Positions 10,791-23,823 are shown, counted from the first letter of the stretch. The stretch is 64,000 nt of DNA from Clarkia xantiana subsp. parviflora (GCA_036873135.1 JAPTYO010000059.1:7495066-7559065); one strand, 5' to 3'. Numbers and translations: made by a program. The notes: a model not told the origin generated them from the sequence alone.

Positions 10791-13700
10791 GTTCGCCACT
10801 GAAAGAATGCTTCAATACTCTGCCATCGAGGTCTTCCAACTTGTACGCATTTGGAGCTAGCATCCCCATGACCTTATAAGGTCCTTCCCATTTTGGCGAC
10901 ATCTTGTTGATCCGATCCAAAAGGGTGAACTCGTTCCGACCCCAAACCAGCTCCCCGACGAAGAACTGTCGGGACTTAACTCGCCGATTGTAATATCTGG
11001 CCGTCGCCAAACGCATTCGAGCCTGGACTTCATCGGCTTCCCGCCTCTTTTCCTCGAGCAAGTCCAATTCCAGACGTCTCATTTCATCATTCGTCAAAGG
11101 CTCGTAGTACCTCGTCCGATGGGACGCCACAGCTATTTCCACGGGAGCAACGGCCTCCGTGCCATAAACAAGGCCAAACGGAGTCTCCCCAGTTGATCGT
11201 TTGGGTGTCGTTCTAACAGCCCAAAGCACATTTTCCAGCTCGTTCAGCCATTTGCCCTTCAAGGCATAGACCCTCTTCTTCAAGCCATCCATCACGATTT
11301 TGTTGGCTGACTCCACCTGTCCATTAGTCTGAGCATGATGGACAGAGGCTGTCCGATGCTCGATATTCAACTCCTCCAGATACTCCTTCACTTGAGCCCC
11401 GTTAAACGGTGGACCATTATCGTTGATCACCACCTTAGGAATCCCGTATCTAGATATAATATGGGTCTGGAGAAACTTGACAATTTGGTTCCCCGTCGTC
11501 TTGGCCAATGCCTTAGCTTCTATCCATTTCGAAAAATAATCGATAGCCACAAGCAAATATTTATACTGACCTTGTGCATGTGGGAGAGGTCCCACCAAGT
11601 CGATACCCCACTGCGCGAAGGGCCAAGTACTCTTGATGGACATCAGATTAGCAGCCGGAGCCACGATATTCGGGGCATACCTCTGGCACGCATCACAAGA
11701 TCGGACTAACAACGTCGCCTCCTTGCTCATCGAAGGCCAGTAATAGCCTAAATTCAGCACTTTCCTCGTAATTGATCGGGCCCCTTCGTGACAAGCCGCG
11801 ACCCCTTCATGCACCTCCCTAAGGATCCGATTTGCATCAGGCTCAGCCACACATTTCAAGTAAGGAGTTGAGAACCACCCCTTTTTGTACAGCTGATTGT
11901 CCACCAGTACGTAATTAACCGCGATCCGGCATATCCTGTCAGCTACCACTCCATCGTCGGGGACTGCCCCCGTGGCCAAGTACGCGACTATCGGGGTCAT
12001 CCAAGTGGGTTCCTCCTCCGGTCCTGCTTCCATAGCACAGACCTCCGATGGGTCGGTGGTCGATAAGATCACCTTCTCCAAGAAGTGCACCTTCCGATGT
12101 TCCTCGAGGGGTGCCCCCAAGGCAAATTTGCTCAAGGCATCCGCTTCCGCGTTTTCCTCCATCGGGATTGCCTCGATGTCGAAACTTTTGAAGCTCTCCT
12201 TCAAGATTTGCACCTCGCGAAGGTACTTTCTCATCATCGGGCTCTTCGCCTCATATCGTCCTTGGACTTGATTCACAATCAGGCCCGCGTCACATTTTAC
12301 TCTTAAGTGACCAACTCCCGTACCTTTGGCAATTTTGAGGCCTGTAATAAGAGCCTCATACTCAACTTCGTTGTTGGTGGCCCTAAACGTTAAGGCCAAA
12401 GCATATCGAAGGGGCTCGCCTCCACCAGGTGGTATCAATACAAACCCTGCTCCTGATCCATCCGAACTCGAAGAGCCGTCAGTGTACATTTCCCAAGTAT
12501 TTTCCTCGTTTGGCTGTTCTGATTGCTCTGCCATTTCTGGTTGCTCTGTTATCGGGACCTCCATGGTTTCCCCCTCTACAGGGCCCCCTTCTTCCAGATC
12601 GGGAGCTGTAGACTCTGCTATGAAATCTGCCAACGCCTGGCCCTTAATAGCCGTTCTCGGAGCAAAGTGAATGCGGAACTCACTAAGCTCAAGTGCCCAT
12701 TTTACTAATCTCCCCGACGCATCAGGTCGGTTCAAAAAATGCTTCAGAGGTTGATTCGTCAACACAGTAATCTCATGCGCATGGAAGTAAGGCCTCAGCT
12801 TCCGAGCAGTAATGATCAACGCAAAAAGATACTTCTCAACGGCGGGATAATTCATTTCATATTTGGCAAACGCCTTGCTTACATAATACACGGGGACTTG
12901 ATTACCCTCGAGAATCTTCACTAAGACAGAGCTAATAGCAAACTCAGAAACAACCAAATATAGATAGAGCGGCTCGCCTGGGATCGGTTTCGCCAAAGGC
13001 GGGAGGGTGCGAAGGTGCTGCTTGAGTGCCTGGAACGCCTCTTCACACTTGGAAGTCCACTCAAACTTCTTGTTGGCCCTCAGAACTTCAAAAAATGGCA
13101 TAGATCGGTCACTTGCCTTGGACAGGAAGCGATTCATTGCAGCTAGAGGCCATTCAGTACTTGCACCTCCCGATGATTTATCGGAGACTGCATCTCCTCG
13201 ATTGCCCTCAGATTCTCGGGGTTCACCTCAATTCCTCTTTGGCTTACCATAAAGCCCAAAAATTTTCCAGAGTGCACTCCGAAGGCGCATTTGGTCGGGT
13301 TCAAGCGAACCTGATGAAGCCTCATCCTCTCAAATGTCGTGGCTAAGTTGTGAACATGATCCTCAGCCTGTCGGGACTTCACCAGCATATCTTCCACGTA
13401 AGCCTCCATGTTTTTCCCCAACATGTCTCCGAACAACTTGTTCACCATCCGTTGATAAGTTGCCCCGGCATTAATCAATCCGAAAGGCATGACATCGTAG
13501 TGATAGATGTCACTATCAGCATAAAAAGCAGTGTGGGGGGCATCCGCCTTAGCCATCTTGATATGATTATAGCCCGAGTAAGCATCCATGAAGCTCAGTA
13601 ATTCATGTCCCGACGTAGCATCTACCAACTGGTCGATTCTCGGAAGCGGGTAACAATCCTTCAGGGAAGCCTTATTCAAGTCGCGGAAATCAACACACAT

Positions 13701-15047
13701 CCGCCATTTTCCGTTGCTCTTCTTCACCAGGACCGGGTTGGCGACCCAAGTCTGGAATCGGAGCTCCTTGATAAATCCAGCGTCGAGCAACCTGCCCACC
13801 TCCTACTGGATCGCGATCCTCTTGTCCGCGCCCATCGGACGCCTTTTCTGCGCGATAGGCTTGATCGCAGGATCAATCTTCAACTCATGCTCAATCACAT
13901 CGGGGCTGATTCCTGGCATGTCACTCGGGGACCAGGCAAACAGCTCCTTGAACTCCTTCAGCAGCTCAATCAATTCTCGGGCCCTCTCGTCAGACAGGGC
14001 GGACCCGATTTTCACCTTCCTCTAAGGTCCATCAATCTCGACCTCTTTCAAATCCTCCATAGGGGCGGGACGCCCAAACTCCTCTCTGGGATCAGCATCG
14101 GTCTGGAGGATAGTCGTAGCCTCCCGTCTTTTCCTTCGGGTGGCATTAACATAGCACTTCCTGGAAGCCACCTGGTCGCCCTTAACCTCCCCGACTCCAT
14201 GATCAGTCGGGAACTTCATCTTCAGGTGAACCGTCGAGGCAACAGCCATCAGGGGATTGATGGTAGTTCTCCCGATAATCGCATTATAAGTCCCCGCGGA
14301 CTTAACCACCACGAAGTCCACATTCCTCCTTTCCGCTTTCCACCCGCTACCGAACTCCACTGGTAAGGTGATCATTCCCAGCGGATAGGAGGTAATACCA
14401 GAGAATCCAACCATCGGGAAGTTCACCTCCTTCAAGTCCTTCTTCGTTTTCCCCATGGCCTCCAGTGCATCCATAAACAGAATATCGGAAGAGCTCCCTC
14501 CATCGATCAAAATTCGCTTCATCTCGTACCCATCCACGTCCAGGGTCACGACTAAAGCATCATCATGTAGAGTCTCCACTCCTATCAGGTCCTCCGCTGA
14601 AAAGGAAATCACCATCTCTTCCTTCGCGGTCCAGGATCGGGACCTCTTGCCCAACACCACAGCAGCGGAAATTCTAGAGGCATAGACTTCCCGAGAGGCT
14701 GTGGTGTCACCTCCTGCGGCAAATCCTCCGTGAATCACATTAATGGTGCCCCGCTTCTCCTTACGGGCACCGGAAGACTCTGGCTCCGACTTCTTCTTCT
14801 TTGGGGACCGATCGCGGGATCGGGAGCGGGATCGACACCGCCTCTCAGCCACAAACTCCTTGATCTTCCCCTTCTGGATCAGCTTTTCGATTTCCTTCTT
14901 CAACTCCCGACAATGGTTAGTGTCGTGACCACTGGCGCGGTGGAACCGACAATAACGATCGGTGCGGGATCCCAGAAATTCTCCTTCCTTCTTCGGGGGG
15001 TACCTGGATATACCCTGCCGATCCATCACCATTAACACCTCAGCCAT
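10768..15047 (-). pseudogene. GE1 pol (protease, RT, two RNases H, integrase), broken
   Basis: Pieces at 14022-15047, 13803-14015, 13143-13799 and 10768-13137 line up with one GE2-type polyprotein. The order is a zinc-knuckle-like CRFHRASGHDTNHC, protease with IDGGSSSDILF, RT, a gypsy RNase H, a second RNase H with MYTDGSSSSDGSGAGF, and integrase with an HHCC finger, DNGPPFNG and a C-terminal end at GEHLKKCHA. Damage: an in-frame stop at 14021-14023 (Glu to stop relative to GE2), another at about 13800-13802 (Gln to stop), a 1-base loss near 13140, and an RT active-site change from YVDD to YVED. The second, archaeal-type RNase H is the mark of the Tat lineage. Confidence 0.93.
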
Positions 15048-15567
15048 GGAACTGTTGAGAGGAATGTGATAGTCCTCCCGCTTGTCCTTCCTCGGGGGAC
15101 GTCTGTCCTCCCTTCGATCAGAACGACCTCGACTCCTACTACCCTCGGATTATCCTTCCGTTTATGGTCGTCCAATGGCTTGAGCGACTGCTTCCCTTTA
15201 TTGGACTTCTGAGGATCAAGCTCTCCAGCAGCTATCTTCGACTCCTGCACATCGATTTGCTGCTTCACCCTCTTTTGCAGTGCTTCCATGTTCCACACAG
15301 CCTTTTCAGCCACGCTGTGCATCAGGTCGGAACCATAGGGGGCTGTCAGGTTCCGAAGGAAGGTGCGAATAGTCTCTCCTTCCGATATCTCCTCATCGAT
15401 CTCCGCCACACTTCGTTGTGCCCCCCTGTCTGGGAAACCTCAGCAGGGAGATTTTGGTCCTCAGCACGCTCCGGTGGCGAATTCAGAGTTCCGGCAGGAT
15501 GACAAGAACCACCAGATTGCCCTTGCTTTCTCTGCTTGCCAGCCGCCATTGAACGAGTAGAGGTCAT
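15032..15567 (-). pseudogene. GE1 gag, internally deleted
   Basis: The start codon (15567) opens a short N-terminal piece (MTSTRSMAAGK..., to about 15420). It joins out of frame to the distal part of gag (about 15418 down to 15032), which includes EEISEGETIRTFLRN and PYGSDLMHSV. Compared with GE2 gag, about 0.75 kb covering the central capsid part is missing. The distal part then shifts frame again near 15030-15050 before the zinc-knuckle and protease section. The remnant cannot make a normal Gag. Confidence 0.85.
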
Positions 15568-15585
15568 TGTTGCTTTTCGTTGCGT

Positions 15586-15604
15586 TTCCCACAGACGGCG
15601 CCAA
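15586..15604 (-). promoter_or_regulatory. GE1 tRNA primer-binding site
   Basis: On the minus strand ttggcgccgtctgtgggaa follows the 5' LTR directly. The TGGCGCC start is typical of gypsy elements primed by tRNA. The same sequence occurs in GE2. Confidence 0.9.
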
Positions 15605-16370
15605 TGTTGGATCACGGTTGGAACTCCGGTACGGTCTTGACGGCGATCCGAACTCCTTCGCTCCACGTAATCCTGCAATAGGGGAATAGACCGGGCGGTG
15701 ACCCATAATCCCTCTCCGATGCTTAAATGAGTATCTCAATTATCTCAATAAACTGGCAAGCAAGAGTATCAGTCTCGTAAAAAACGTATCGATATGAGGT
15801 AACTTCTGCCCTTTTATAGGAGAAGAGCTACCTCAGTTACCTGGTGAACCGCTGGGGCAGTTAGCCCACGATCCCGCCTATCTCGGCCATGATCTCGCTT
15901 ATCTCGGCCACGCTCCGCGTATCTTGGCCACGATCCCGCCTATCTCGGCCATGCTCCGCGTATCTTGGCCACGATCCCGCCTATCTCGGCCATGATCCCG
16001 CTTATCTCGGCCACGCTCCGCGTATCTCGGCCTCATCCTCTGATAGCAAGTCCCGACCAGTATCGGGGACTCCAGAGTTATCTCATTGTGTCACCGCTCG
16101 GGGCCCCTCGTCATCGTGACAGGGCCAACATTCTCAGGGATTCATCATCGGGGCCTACTTAAAGGCATCTCATCGGGGCCTGCTTAAAGGCATCTCATCG
16201 GGAGCGCCCAGCTCGCCTATCGGGACCGACCTTGTCGGGACCTTTCACCGTCGGGACTCCTTTTGTCGGGACCCTTCGCATTGGTCTTCTCGACCCCTTT
16301 TAGGGCTCAGTGGGCCTATTCACCGTTTACTCACCGTTAAAGGGCTTCACGGCTACAGCGGAACCCATCA
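15605..16370 (-). repeat. GE1 5' LTR
   Basis: 766 bp, the same length as the left LTR and differing at 9 positions by my reading. Being upstream on the minus strand, it should carry the element's promoter: cttttatagg at about 15815 reads as a TATA-like cctataaaag on the minus strand. Confidence 0.95.
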
Positions 16371-16375
16371 CCATT

Positions 16376-17307
16376 AATGAAATTAACAATGAACCTTATG
16401 GTAATTTTATGAACAATATGGGTGGCGTAGTGGAAGAAAAGATAAGTTTGGGAGTGGATGAATGAGTAGAGGGAGTCGCTTATAATATTTATTTATTTTA
16501 CACTTTTTATTGCTTTAAAAGTGAATTTCATAAAGAAATTGATAATTTGATATTACTAGTTGTATGATAATGATGTAAATTCTAGTTGTAACTAAAAATT
16601 CATACTTTTAAAATTTTATCTATGTTACAATTAAATCTACTATAGTAGTAAAAAGAGCACAATCATAATACTTATGAAGCATGCTAGAAAATCTCGAGTA
16701 AGAGTGTCAATTTTTCCTACATTTTTCGCAAAAATACAACATTATGTTGGCATAATTGCATTGCACGTCCAACCATTAATCTGAGCAGAATACAAAGACA
16801 AGCTACACACTTTGAATGATAAACTGCGGATAAAATGTACATTATACATACAGAATCATCATAACACAAACATATCAACAATCAAGAATATAATGAGACA
16901 TAAAACTAGCAGCACTTTTAAAATAATTTATTAAAGTTAGGGTACCATGTTTCTTTATAAATATAGTTTAGGGGTGAAGTATTACAATTTTCTCTTTACT
17001 TCATTTTCAGGAAAAAGGTAAACCCTGCGGCAACCATTATTGTTGCAACGCTGCTTATTAGTTTTTTTTTTTTTTTTTTTGCCAATAGCAAAAAATATTA
17101 GTTGAACAGCAAAATATGCGTGAAAATGAAATCAAGGTTGTTAGCAGTGTTATCAAAACTGGACCGGACTGGCGGCCCGACCATGTTCGAACATTTTCGG
17201 AGGATGTAAGTGAACCCGGTTCGATAACCGGCTTTTTTGTCGACCGGACGGTTCACCGGGTTACCGGTTCAATAATATCAAAATGTTATCACAGATACAT
17301 GTCATTT
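16376..17307. other. AT-rich DNA between GE1 and the copia remnant
   Basis: No gene is seen. A segment at about 17155-17275 is rich in accgg/ccggt motifs (gaaccggttcgataaccgg style) and may be a decayed repeat. The 3' LTR expected after the copia pol fragment was not recognised here. Confidence 0.4.
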
Positions 17308-18629
17308 CTAAACCCTACGCAATCCAAGCAGTTTTACATGTTTTTCGAATATCTCCCTGCGTAGTGGCTTAGTTAATGGGTTCGCAATCATATTATTAGC
17401 GGACAAGTATTCCATAGTGATTATATTGTCTTCTACCATCGATTTAGCATAGAAATATTTCACATCAATGTGTTTGGTCCTACTATGGTACTTCGGATTC
17501 TTAACTGCCGCAATAGCTGCCTGACTGTCGGAGAACAACTTTACAAGTTTACTTCCGACGTCACCACCATGCAACGCAGTAAGAAGCCTTTCAACCAGAC
17601 TGCTTCCTGTGCATTCTTAGAGATAGCAACGAATTTCGATTCAATTGTTGACAGCGCGACACAGGTTTGCTTCTTGCTCGTCTATAAAATGGCGGAATTA
17701 GCAAGGAGAAATACTCCTCCTGTGGTGGACTTACGATCATCCGGATCGCCCCCATGGTCGGCATCACTGTAACCGGTCAATTCTAACTTCCCGCCCTCAT
17801 AGCACGGAGCATAGTCGGCAGTACCTTTCGGATAACGAATTAGGCATAACTAATAATTTGTTTTTTTACAGTCTTTTAAATGTTGATAGCTAGGATCTGA
17901 TTGGAAACGCGCTACTAGGCCCATAGCGTGACAGATATTCGGATGGGTGTATTGCACGGTGTATATCAAAATACCAACCATGCTTAAAATTTATGCACCC
18001 TTCATCTGTTCACGCTCTGCCGGGTTCTTGGGGCTGTCACGTTAAGACAATGCGCACCCAAATACCAACGGCGCATCCACGGGTTTGGCATCCTGTAATC
18101 TGAACCAACTTTCAACTGCTCGTTGATATAGGCTTCTTGAGATAGACATAAATCCTGTGTAGCCCGATCTCTGGCAATTTTAATGCCTAAGATGTACGTG
18201 GCTTCTCCCATGTCTTTCATCCCAAATACAGATGCCAACCATGACTTATATTTGTTCATGAAACTCATGTCGTTTCCGGCAATGAGTATGTTGTCCACGT
18301 ATAAGGTTAAGATGACATACTTAGACTCGGAAGTCTTATAATACACGCACGGATTCTCGTGAAGATTCACGAATTCGTTTCCTACGATTTCCTCGTGGAA
18401 TCTGCGGTACCATTGCCGTGACGACTGTATAAGACTGTAGAATGACCTTTTGGAGTTTACAAACTTTACGTTCGTTACCAGGAGTAATTAAACTCTCCGG
18501 TTGCTCCATGTAGATCTCTCCCTCCAGGTTTCCGTGGAGGAATGTGGTCTTAACATTCCTTTGGTGCAGCTCGTGATCGAGACTTGCGACCAGAACCATA
18601 AATGGCCCTAACCGCGGTTTTACGCACAA
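17308..18629 (-). pseudogene. copia pol fragment (RT and RNase H)
   Basis: Three frames share the match. 18336-18629 holds an RT start (FLHGNLEGEIYMEQPE). 18002-18370 holds the RT core, with YVDNILIAGND in place of YVDD followed by GMKDMGEATYILGIKI. 17308-17574 holds the RNase H end (FSDSQAAIAAVKNPKYHSR, HIDVKYF, LTKPL). These are standard Ty1/copia motifs. Frameshifts and the changed catalytic Asp mean it is dead. Confidence 0.9.
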
Positions 18630-18899
18630 TCATTGAGTTTTTCTTATCAAAGTCATCTCCGTGAAGCATTGGGTAAGACCTTTCGCATTGAGTTGGGTTC
18701 TCTGACTTGTTCCATCAGTAGTGAGCCTTCTTTCAGGGCCCCTGTGGTTAACAGGTAAATCAACTGTAGACTATAATGGCTTTCATTTAAGGCGATCTCT
18801 CTCATTTATTATTTCTTTCCATTTATCCACTTGAGGTCTTTCCAGTGCTTGCCAATAGTTTGATCGGGGTTTACACTTTGCTCAATGGGATACTTGTCT

Positions 18900-19744
18900 T
18901 TGACTCTCGTCTAGGCATTATGATTCCCACTAATTAGTCTGGTCTTTTCTCTCACTCGGAATAACGCTTCTTATCATAGCATCATTTCTATTGGGAATAA
19001 TCCTCCCTCTCGAAACAATGCTTCTTATCGGAGCATCGTCTCTGTTGGGAACAATAGGAGTGCTAGAACCTTGACCTATAAATTTCCTATTACAACCTCT
19101 TGGTCTCGGGGTTTTGCTTCCGAGATGCATGCCTTGATCACTAGGATATGGAACCAAGTATGGTTGGATCACTCCCACTGGGAACAATGGGTAATATAGG
19201 TAGTTGTGTCATTCCTGGTTCAGCAACTTTTGACCATCAGGTTCGACTTGATTCGTCCCAACAGCAACAGTGATTACTTGTGGTAGGGTTTATTCCTCCC
19301 ACTGGATTTACTATGAAAATGTCCCCATTCTCATTTACAATGTCATTCACTTGAGTTGCTGGTTCAAATCTCTCCCACTCGAATTAAGTGGGACCTGATT
19401 GTCATCGTTATTCTGCTATGTTTTGATCATGATTATGTTGATTGAAACTATTAATGCATTTGGAGAAATTCGCCCTCTTAGTGATGTAACGTGTCATGTT
19501 CGACCACGGTACCATTTAATCTAAGCTGTAAACAAGTATTTTCTAGGAGTAACTTGAGTACCCTTGTCCTAAATACGTGTTTATTGCGCAAATTAATGTC
19601 GCATGGTGAGATGATTTAACTCATTGTCACCCTTCAGCTATGATGGTTACCTACCTCACCGATCTTAATGGAACACAGTTTTACATTTATGTGAATCATC
19701 TGTCATCATCCCAGAGGGAATGTCTGATAGAACGACACCAACAT

Positions 19745-19781
<37 letters not shown>

Positions 19782-19783
19782 TG
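18900..19783 (-). pseudogene. copia polyprotein linker region, degenerate
   Basis: Minus-strand open piece 18930-19187 includes LGSKTPRPRGCNRK. The second copia copy has a near-identical piece at 33000-33242 (LGSKTPRPRGCNRKVIGQ). Its position before RT suggests the variable stretch between integrase and RT. A (ta)n run at 19748-19778 borders the MULE insertion. Confidence 0.6.
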
Positions 19784-20190
19784 GGAAAATTTATGAAACT
19801 GCCCCCCTGGGAAGTTCCAATTTGAAAAATGCCCCTCGGAACGGGGCATTTATGAAAATGCCCCGTCCCGCTGATATTATCAGCGGGACGGTCAGCGGGA
19901 CATGACCTGTCCCGCTGACTGCCACGCGGGATGATCTGTCATCCCGCGTGGCTACTGTCCCGCTGATAATAACAGCGGGACGGGAACCCGACAAAACGGG
20001 TTCCCCTAGGTGCAGGCATGCGCGCCTGCGCCTAGGGAACCCGTTTTGTCGGGTTCCCGTCCCGCTGATATTACCAGCGGGACGGGGAACCCGACAAAAC
20101 GGGTTCCCCTAGGCGCAGGCATGCGCGCCTGCGCCTAGGGGAACCCGTTTTGTCGGGTTCCCCGTCCCGCTGGTAATATCAGCGGGACAG
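19784..20190 (+). repeat. MULE left terminal inverted repeat
   Basis: About 407 bp matching the right end in reverse complement. It is packed with short perfect palindromes such as gtcccgctgatattatcagcgggac, cacgcgggatgatctgtcatcccgcgtg, and a 70-bp-scale hairpin centred on caggcatgcgcgcctg. The hairpin occurs twice here (centres near 20020 and 20125) but once in the right repeat, which accounts for the extra length. Confidence 0.93.
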
Positions 20191-21045
20191 GCTGGTCATT
20201 TTGACCGGCTGCCGGTCAAAACCGGACCAGCTGCCGGTCAAAACCGGACCAGCAGCTGGTCCGATTTTTTGAACCCTCAGCCTATATATTTGTACTCCCT
20301 TATACAATTTATTTTTCCTTTGTATTGTTTCTTCTTGTTTCAAACTAAGGTAAAGTAATTTAAGCTTATAAAATTTAGATTTTTTATAGTTAATATATGT
20401 TGTTATAATGCTACAATATATGCTTTTTGGAAAATTTTCAGGAATGCCAACTCATTTGAGTACGTTGTGACATAGCAGAAGTTGTATATCAAAAGAAAGG
20501 TAACATACTCTTATTTTTTTACTAAGTATTCTGATTATAATGATACGTATAGTACAACTATTATGTAATATATAAAAATAAGAGATTATGATAATTATTT
20601 TTGTGCTGAACTAGTGTAGAAATTATAATGTAATTAAGAAAACGTAATTTTGTATGATTTTTGTTTAAATTTTGAAAATAAGGATTTTCACATATATAGA
20701 TTATAATTATGTATATATTACAGCTATTATGTGAAATAAAAAAAAATAATAGGATATGATGACATTTTTATTGTGATGAAATAATGTAGAAATTATAATG
20801 TAAGTAACAAAAATTAATTTTTGTTTATTTGTTTTGTATTCTGAAAATTAGAATTTTAACGTATATAGTATGTGAATAAAAAAATGATATATATAGTACA
20901 ACTATTATGTTAAAAAAAATATGATAATTTTTGTTTGTACTGAAATAAAGTAGAAATTTTAATTTATTTAACAAAAACAAATTTTGTAAATTAAATTATA
21001 TTAAAAATCTGTAAAAAAAAAAAATCAATACTTTTTGAGTAGATT

Positions 21046-23087
21046 AGTACGAATTATTAGTTATTTAAGGAAGTCCAATTTCGCAAATGGATCTGAATTT
21101 GAAGTGCGGTAGAATTTATACGAGCTTGTCAAAGTTTAAAAAAAAAATTAAAAATTAACGTTTGAACTTTGATCTAGGACAACACTTTATTTACAACTAC
21201 AAATGCAATGAAACTCGAGATTTATTGAATTTTTATATAATTAACGGTATGTTAAATTTTCAAATTTATTTTAAAAATTCGAAACTTAGGGTTTTCAGCA
21301 TCGAACAGTGTTCAACCCCCCTAAAACGCAGTGTTCGGGCCAAATCTCAATTTTTTAGAAACATTTAGTAAAATTAGTACGAATTATTAGTTATAAGGGT
21401 AGTCCAATTCCGCAAACGGATACGGATTTGGAGTGCGGTAGAATTTATACAAGTTTGTCAAAGTTTAAAAAATAAAAAAAACAACAACAAATTAACATTT
21501 GAACTTTGATTTAGGACTACCGTTTATTTACACCTACAAATGCAATGAAACTCGAGAATTATTGAATTTATTATACAATTAACAGTATGTAAATTTTTCA
21601 ATTTTTTTAAAGAATTTCAAAATTTAGGGTTTTAAGCACCGAATGGTGTTCGGGCCAAATGTCGAATTTTTAGAAAAATTTGAAAAACTTTGTACAAATT
21701 ATTAGTTATTAGGGAAGTCCAATTGTGCAAACGGATCTGAATTTAGAGTGCCGTAGAATTTATACGAGCTTGTCAAAGTTTTAAAAAAAAAAACACAAAT
21801 TAACGTCTGAAATTTGATTTAGGACTACCGCTTATTTACAACTACAAATGCAATGAAACTCGAGAATTATTGAATTTATTATACAAATAACAGTATGTAA
21901 ATTTTTCAAATTTTTTTTAAGAATTTCAAAATTTAGGTTTTCAGCACCGAACGGTGTTCATCCCCCCTAAAATGCATTGTTCGAGCCAAATGTCGAATTT
22001 TTAGAAAAATTTGAAAAAATTAGTACAAATTATTAGTTATTAGGGAAGTCCAATTCTGCAAACGGATCTGAATTTAGAGTGCCGTAGAATTTATACGAGC
22101 TTGTCAAAGTTTAAAAAAAAAACACAAATTAACGTCTGAAATTTGATTTAGGACTACCGCTTATTTACAACTCCAAATGCAATGAAACTCGAGAATTATT
22201 GAATTTATTATTCAACTAACAGTATGTAAATTTTTCAATTTTTGTTGAGAATTTCAAAATTTAGGGTTTTCCGCACCGAAGGGTGTTCGACCCCCTTAAA
22301 GCGCAGTGTTCGGGCCAAATGTCGAATTTTTAGAAAAATTTGAAAAAATTAGTAAAAATTATTAGTTATTAGGGAAGTCCAATTGTGCAAACGGATCTGA
22401 ATTTAGAGTGCCGTAGAATTTATACGAGCTTGTCAAAGTTTAAAAAAAAACACAAATTAACGTCTGAAATTTGATTTAGGACTACCGCTTATTTACAACT
22501 CCAAATGCAATGAAACTCGAGAATTATTGAATTTATTATACAAATAACAGTATGTAAATTTTTCAAATTTTTTTTAAGAATTTCAAAATTTAGGTTTTCA
22601 GCACCGAACGGTGTTCATCCCCCCTAAAATGCATTGTTCGAGCCAAATGTCGAATTTTTAGAAAAATTTGAAAAAATTAGTACAAATTATTAGTTATTAG
22701 GGAAGTCCAATTCTGCAAACGGATCTGAATTTAGAGTGCCGTAGAATTTATACGAGCTTGTCAAAGTTTAAAAAAAAACACAAATTAACGTCTGAAATTT
22801 GATTTAGGACTACCGCTTATTTACAACTCCAAATGCAATGAAATTCGAGAATTATTGAATTTATTATTCAATTAACAGCATGTAAATTTTTCAATTTTTT
22901 TTGAGAATTTCAAAATTTAGGGTTTTCCGCACCGAAGGGTGTTCGACCCCCTTAAAACGCAGTGTTCGGGCCAAATGTCGAATTTTTAGAAAAATTTGAA
23001 AAAATTAGTAAAAATTATTAGTTATTAGGGAAGTCCAATTGTGCAAACGGATCTGAATTTAGAGTGCCGTAGAATTTATACGAGCTT
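21046..23087 (+). repeat. tandem array of about 328-bp units inside the MULE
   Basis: Units begin near 21046, 21375, 21692, 22022, 22351, 22679 and 23006 (the last is truncated) with agtacaaattattagttattaggg. Each contains ggaagtccaatt, gtagaatttatacgagcttgtc, a poly-A run, and tttcagcaccgaacggtgttc or a variant. Units 3 and 5 share one variant (cccccctaaaatgcattgttcgag) and units 4 and 6 another (cccccttaaa.cgcagtgttcggg), so the right part is a dimer of about 657 bp amplified as a block. The array ends abruptly at the transposase exon. Confidence 0.93.
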
Positions 23088-23091
23088 CTAA

Positions 23092-23382
23092 TTCGGTTTA
23101 TATTCTACATACAGGATAGCAAACTATAAGCTCACGTATTCTTATCCATTTCACCCACTCCCTGACATAGATGAATGGCCGCCCTGGACGGGGCCCACCG
23201 TTGTTGTTGATCCAGCCATGATGGTCTCTCGGAAGGGACGTAAAAATAAAAGGTTGACAAACGAGATGGATGAGCGCGAACCCGGCAAGAAGAGAAAGTG
23301 CAGTATCTGTAAAACTGAAGGACACAATAGGAGAAATTGTCCACTGCGGGTAGTCGAACCACCGCCTGATGATGATGTATGA
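23092..23382 (+). pseudogene. C-terminal exon of a MULE transposase
   Basis: A 96-codon open stretch ends with TGA at 23380-23382. It starts FGLYSTYRIANYKLTYSYPF, continues through HPLPDIDEWPPWTGP and a Lys/Arg-rich patch (SRKGRKNKR), and ends with a zinc knuckle CSICKTEGHNRRNC. This order (YR...Y.....P.PD...W, basic patch, CX2CX4HX4C) is the usual end of plant MuDR/MULE transposases. The catalytic DDE and SWIM parts are absent: an in-frame TAA lies just upstream at 23089-23091 and the tandem array takes their place. It may once have been spliced to upstream exons. Confidence 0.88.
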
Positions 23383-23823
23383 AGCTAGTGTTGTAATGTT
23401 ATCATCTGTATTTCTCTATTTTAAATGTAACTTTAAATCTTGGTATTGTAATGAACTTGTTTTAAAATTCTGAATTTTATATGTTGCTAATTTGTGTTAT
23501 TTTTGCAATGTGTTTGACTATTACTTTAATAAAATCTTAAAATATTTCATACGGTCAGAAAAATTGTTTTTCCTATGTTATATATTTATGCTAATATAAT
23601 TTTATGAAAAATTTTGTTTGGTCACATAATAAAGATAATAAGTGATAAATCTTAGTTCATTACTTAGCTAATCTAACCATGAACTAACTAGTAACTACAT
23701 TAATTTTTGGTCAGTAGAAAATATAATATTATCACAAAACGTCTATCGCAAAAAAAAAAAAAAAAAGCATTCTTGTGTTTCAATCATCCAAAAAGATATA
23801 TCAATATAACATTACAATAACGT

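Larger units (their letters stand above)
8900..16370 (-). mobile_element. GE1: full-length but defective Tat-lineage Ty3/gypsy retrotransposon
   Basis: A 7471-bp element on the minus strand with two 766-bp LTRs and a perfect 5-bp target duplication, ccatt at 8895-8899 and 16371-16375. The primer site lies next to the right (5') LTR. A polypurine tract (cttgggggcaaa on the minus strand, 9666-9677) adjoins the left (3') LTR. The LTRs differ at 9 of 766 positions, about 1.2 percent, or roughly 0.45 My at 1.3e-8 substitutions per site per year. Gag has lost its centre and pol has two in-frame stops and a frameshift, so the element cannot move by itself. A dual RNase H and an antisense extra ORF place it in the Tat (Retand/Ogre-like) group. 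Confidence 0.95.

Noticed and set aside
11335..14366. Plus-strand open frames of up to 253 codons opposite GE1 pol
   Set aside because: They are shadows of the minus-strand pol reading frames and their peptides match no family.
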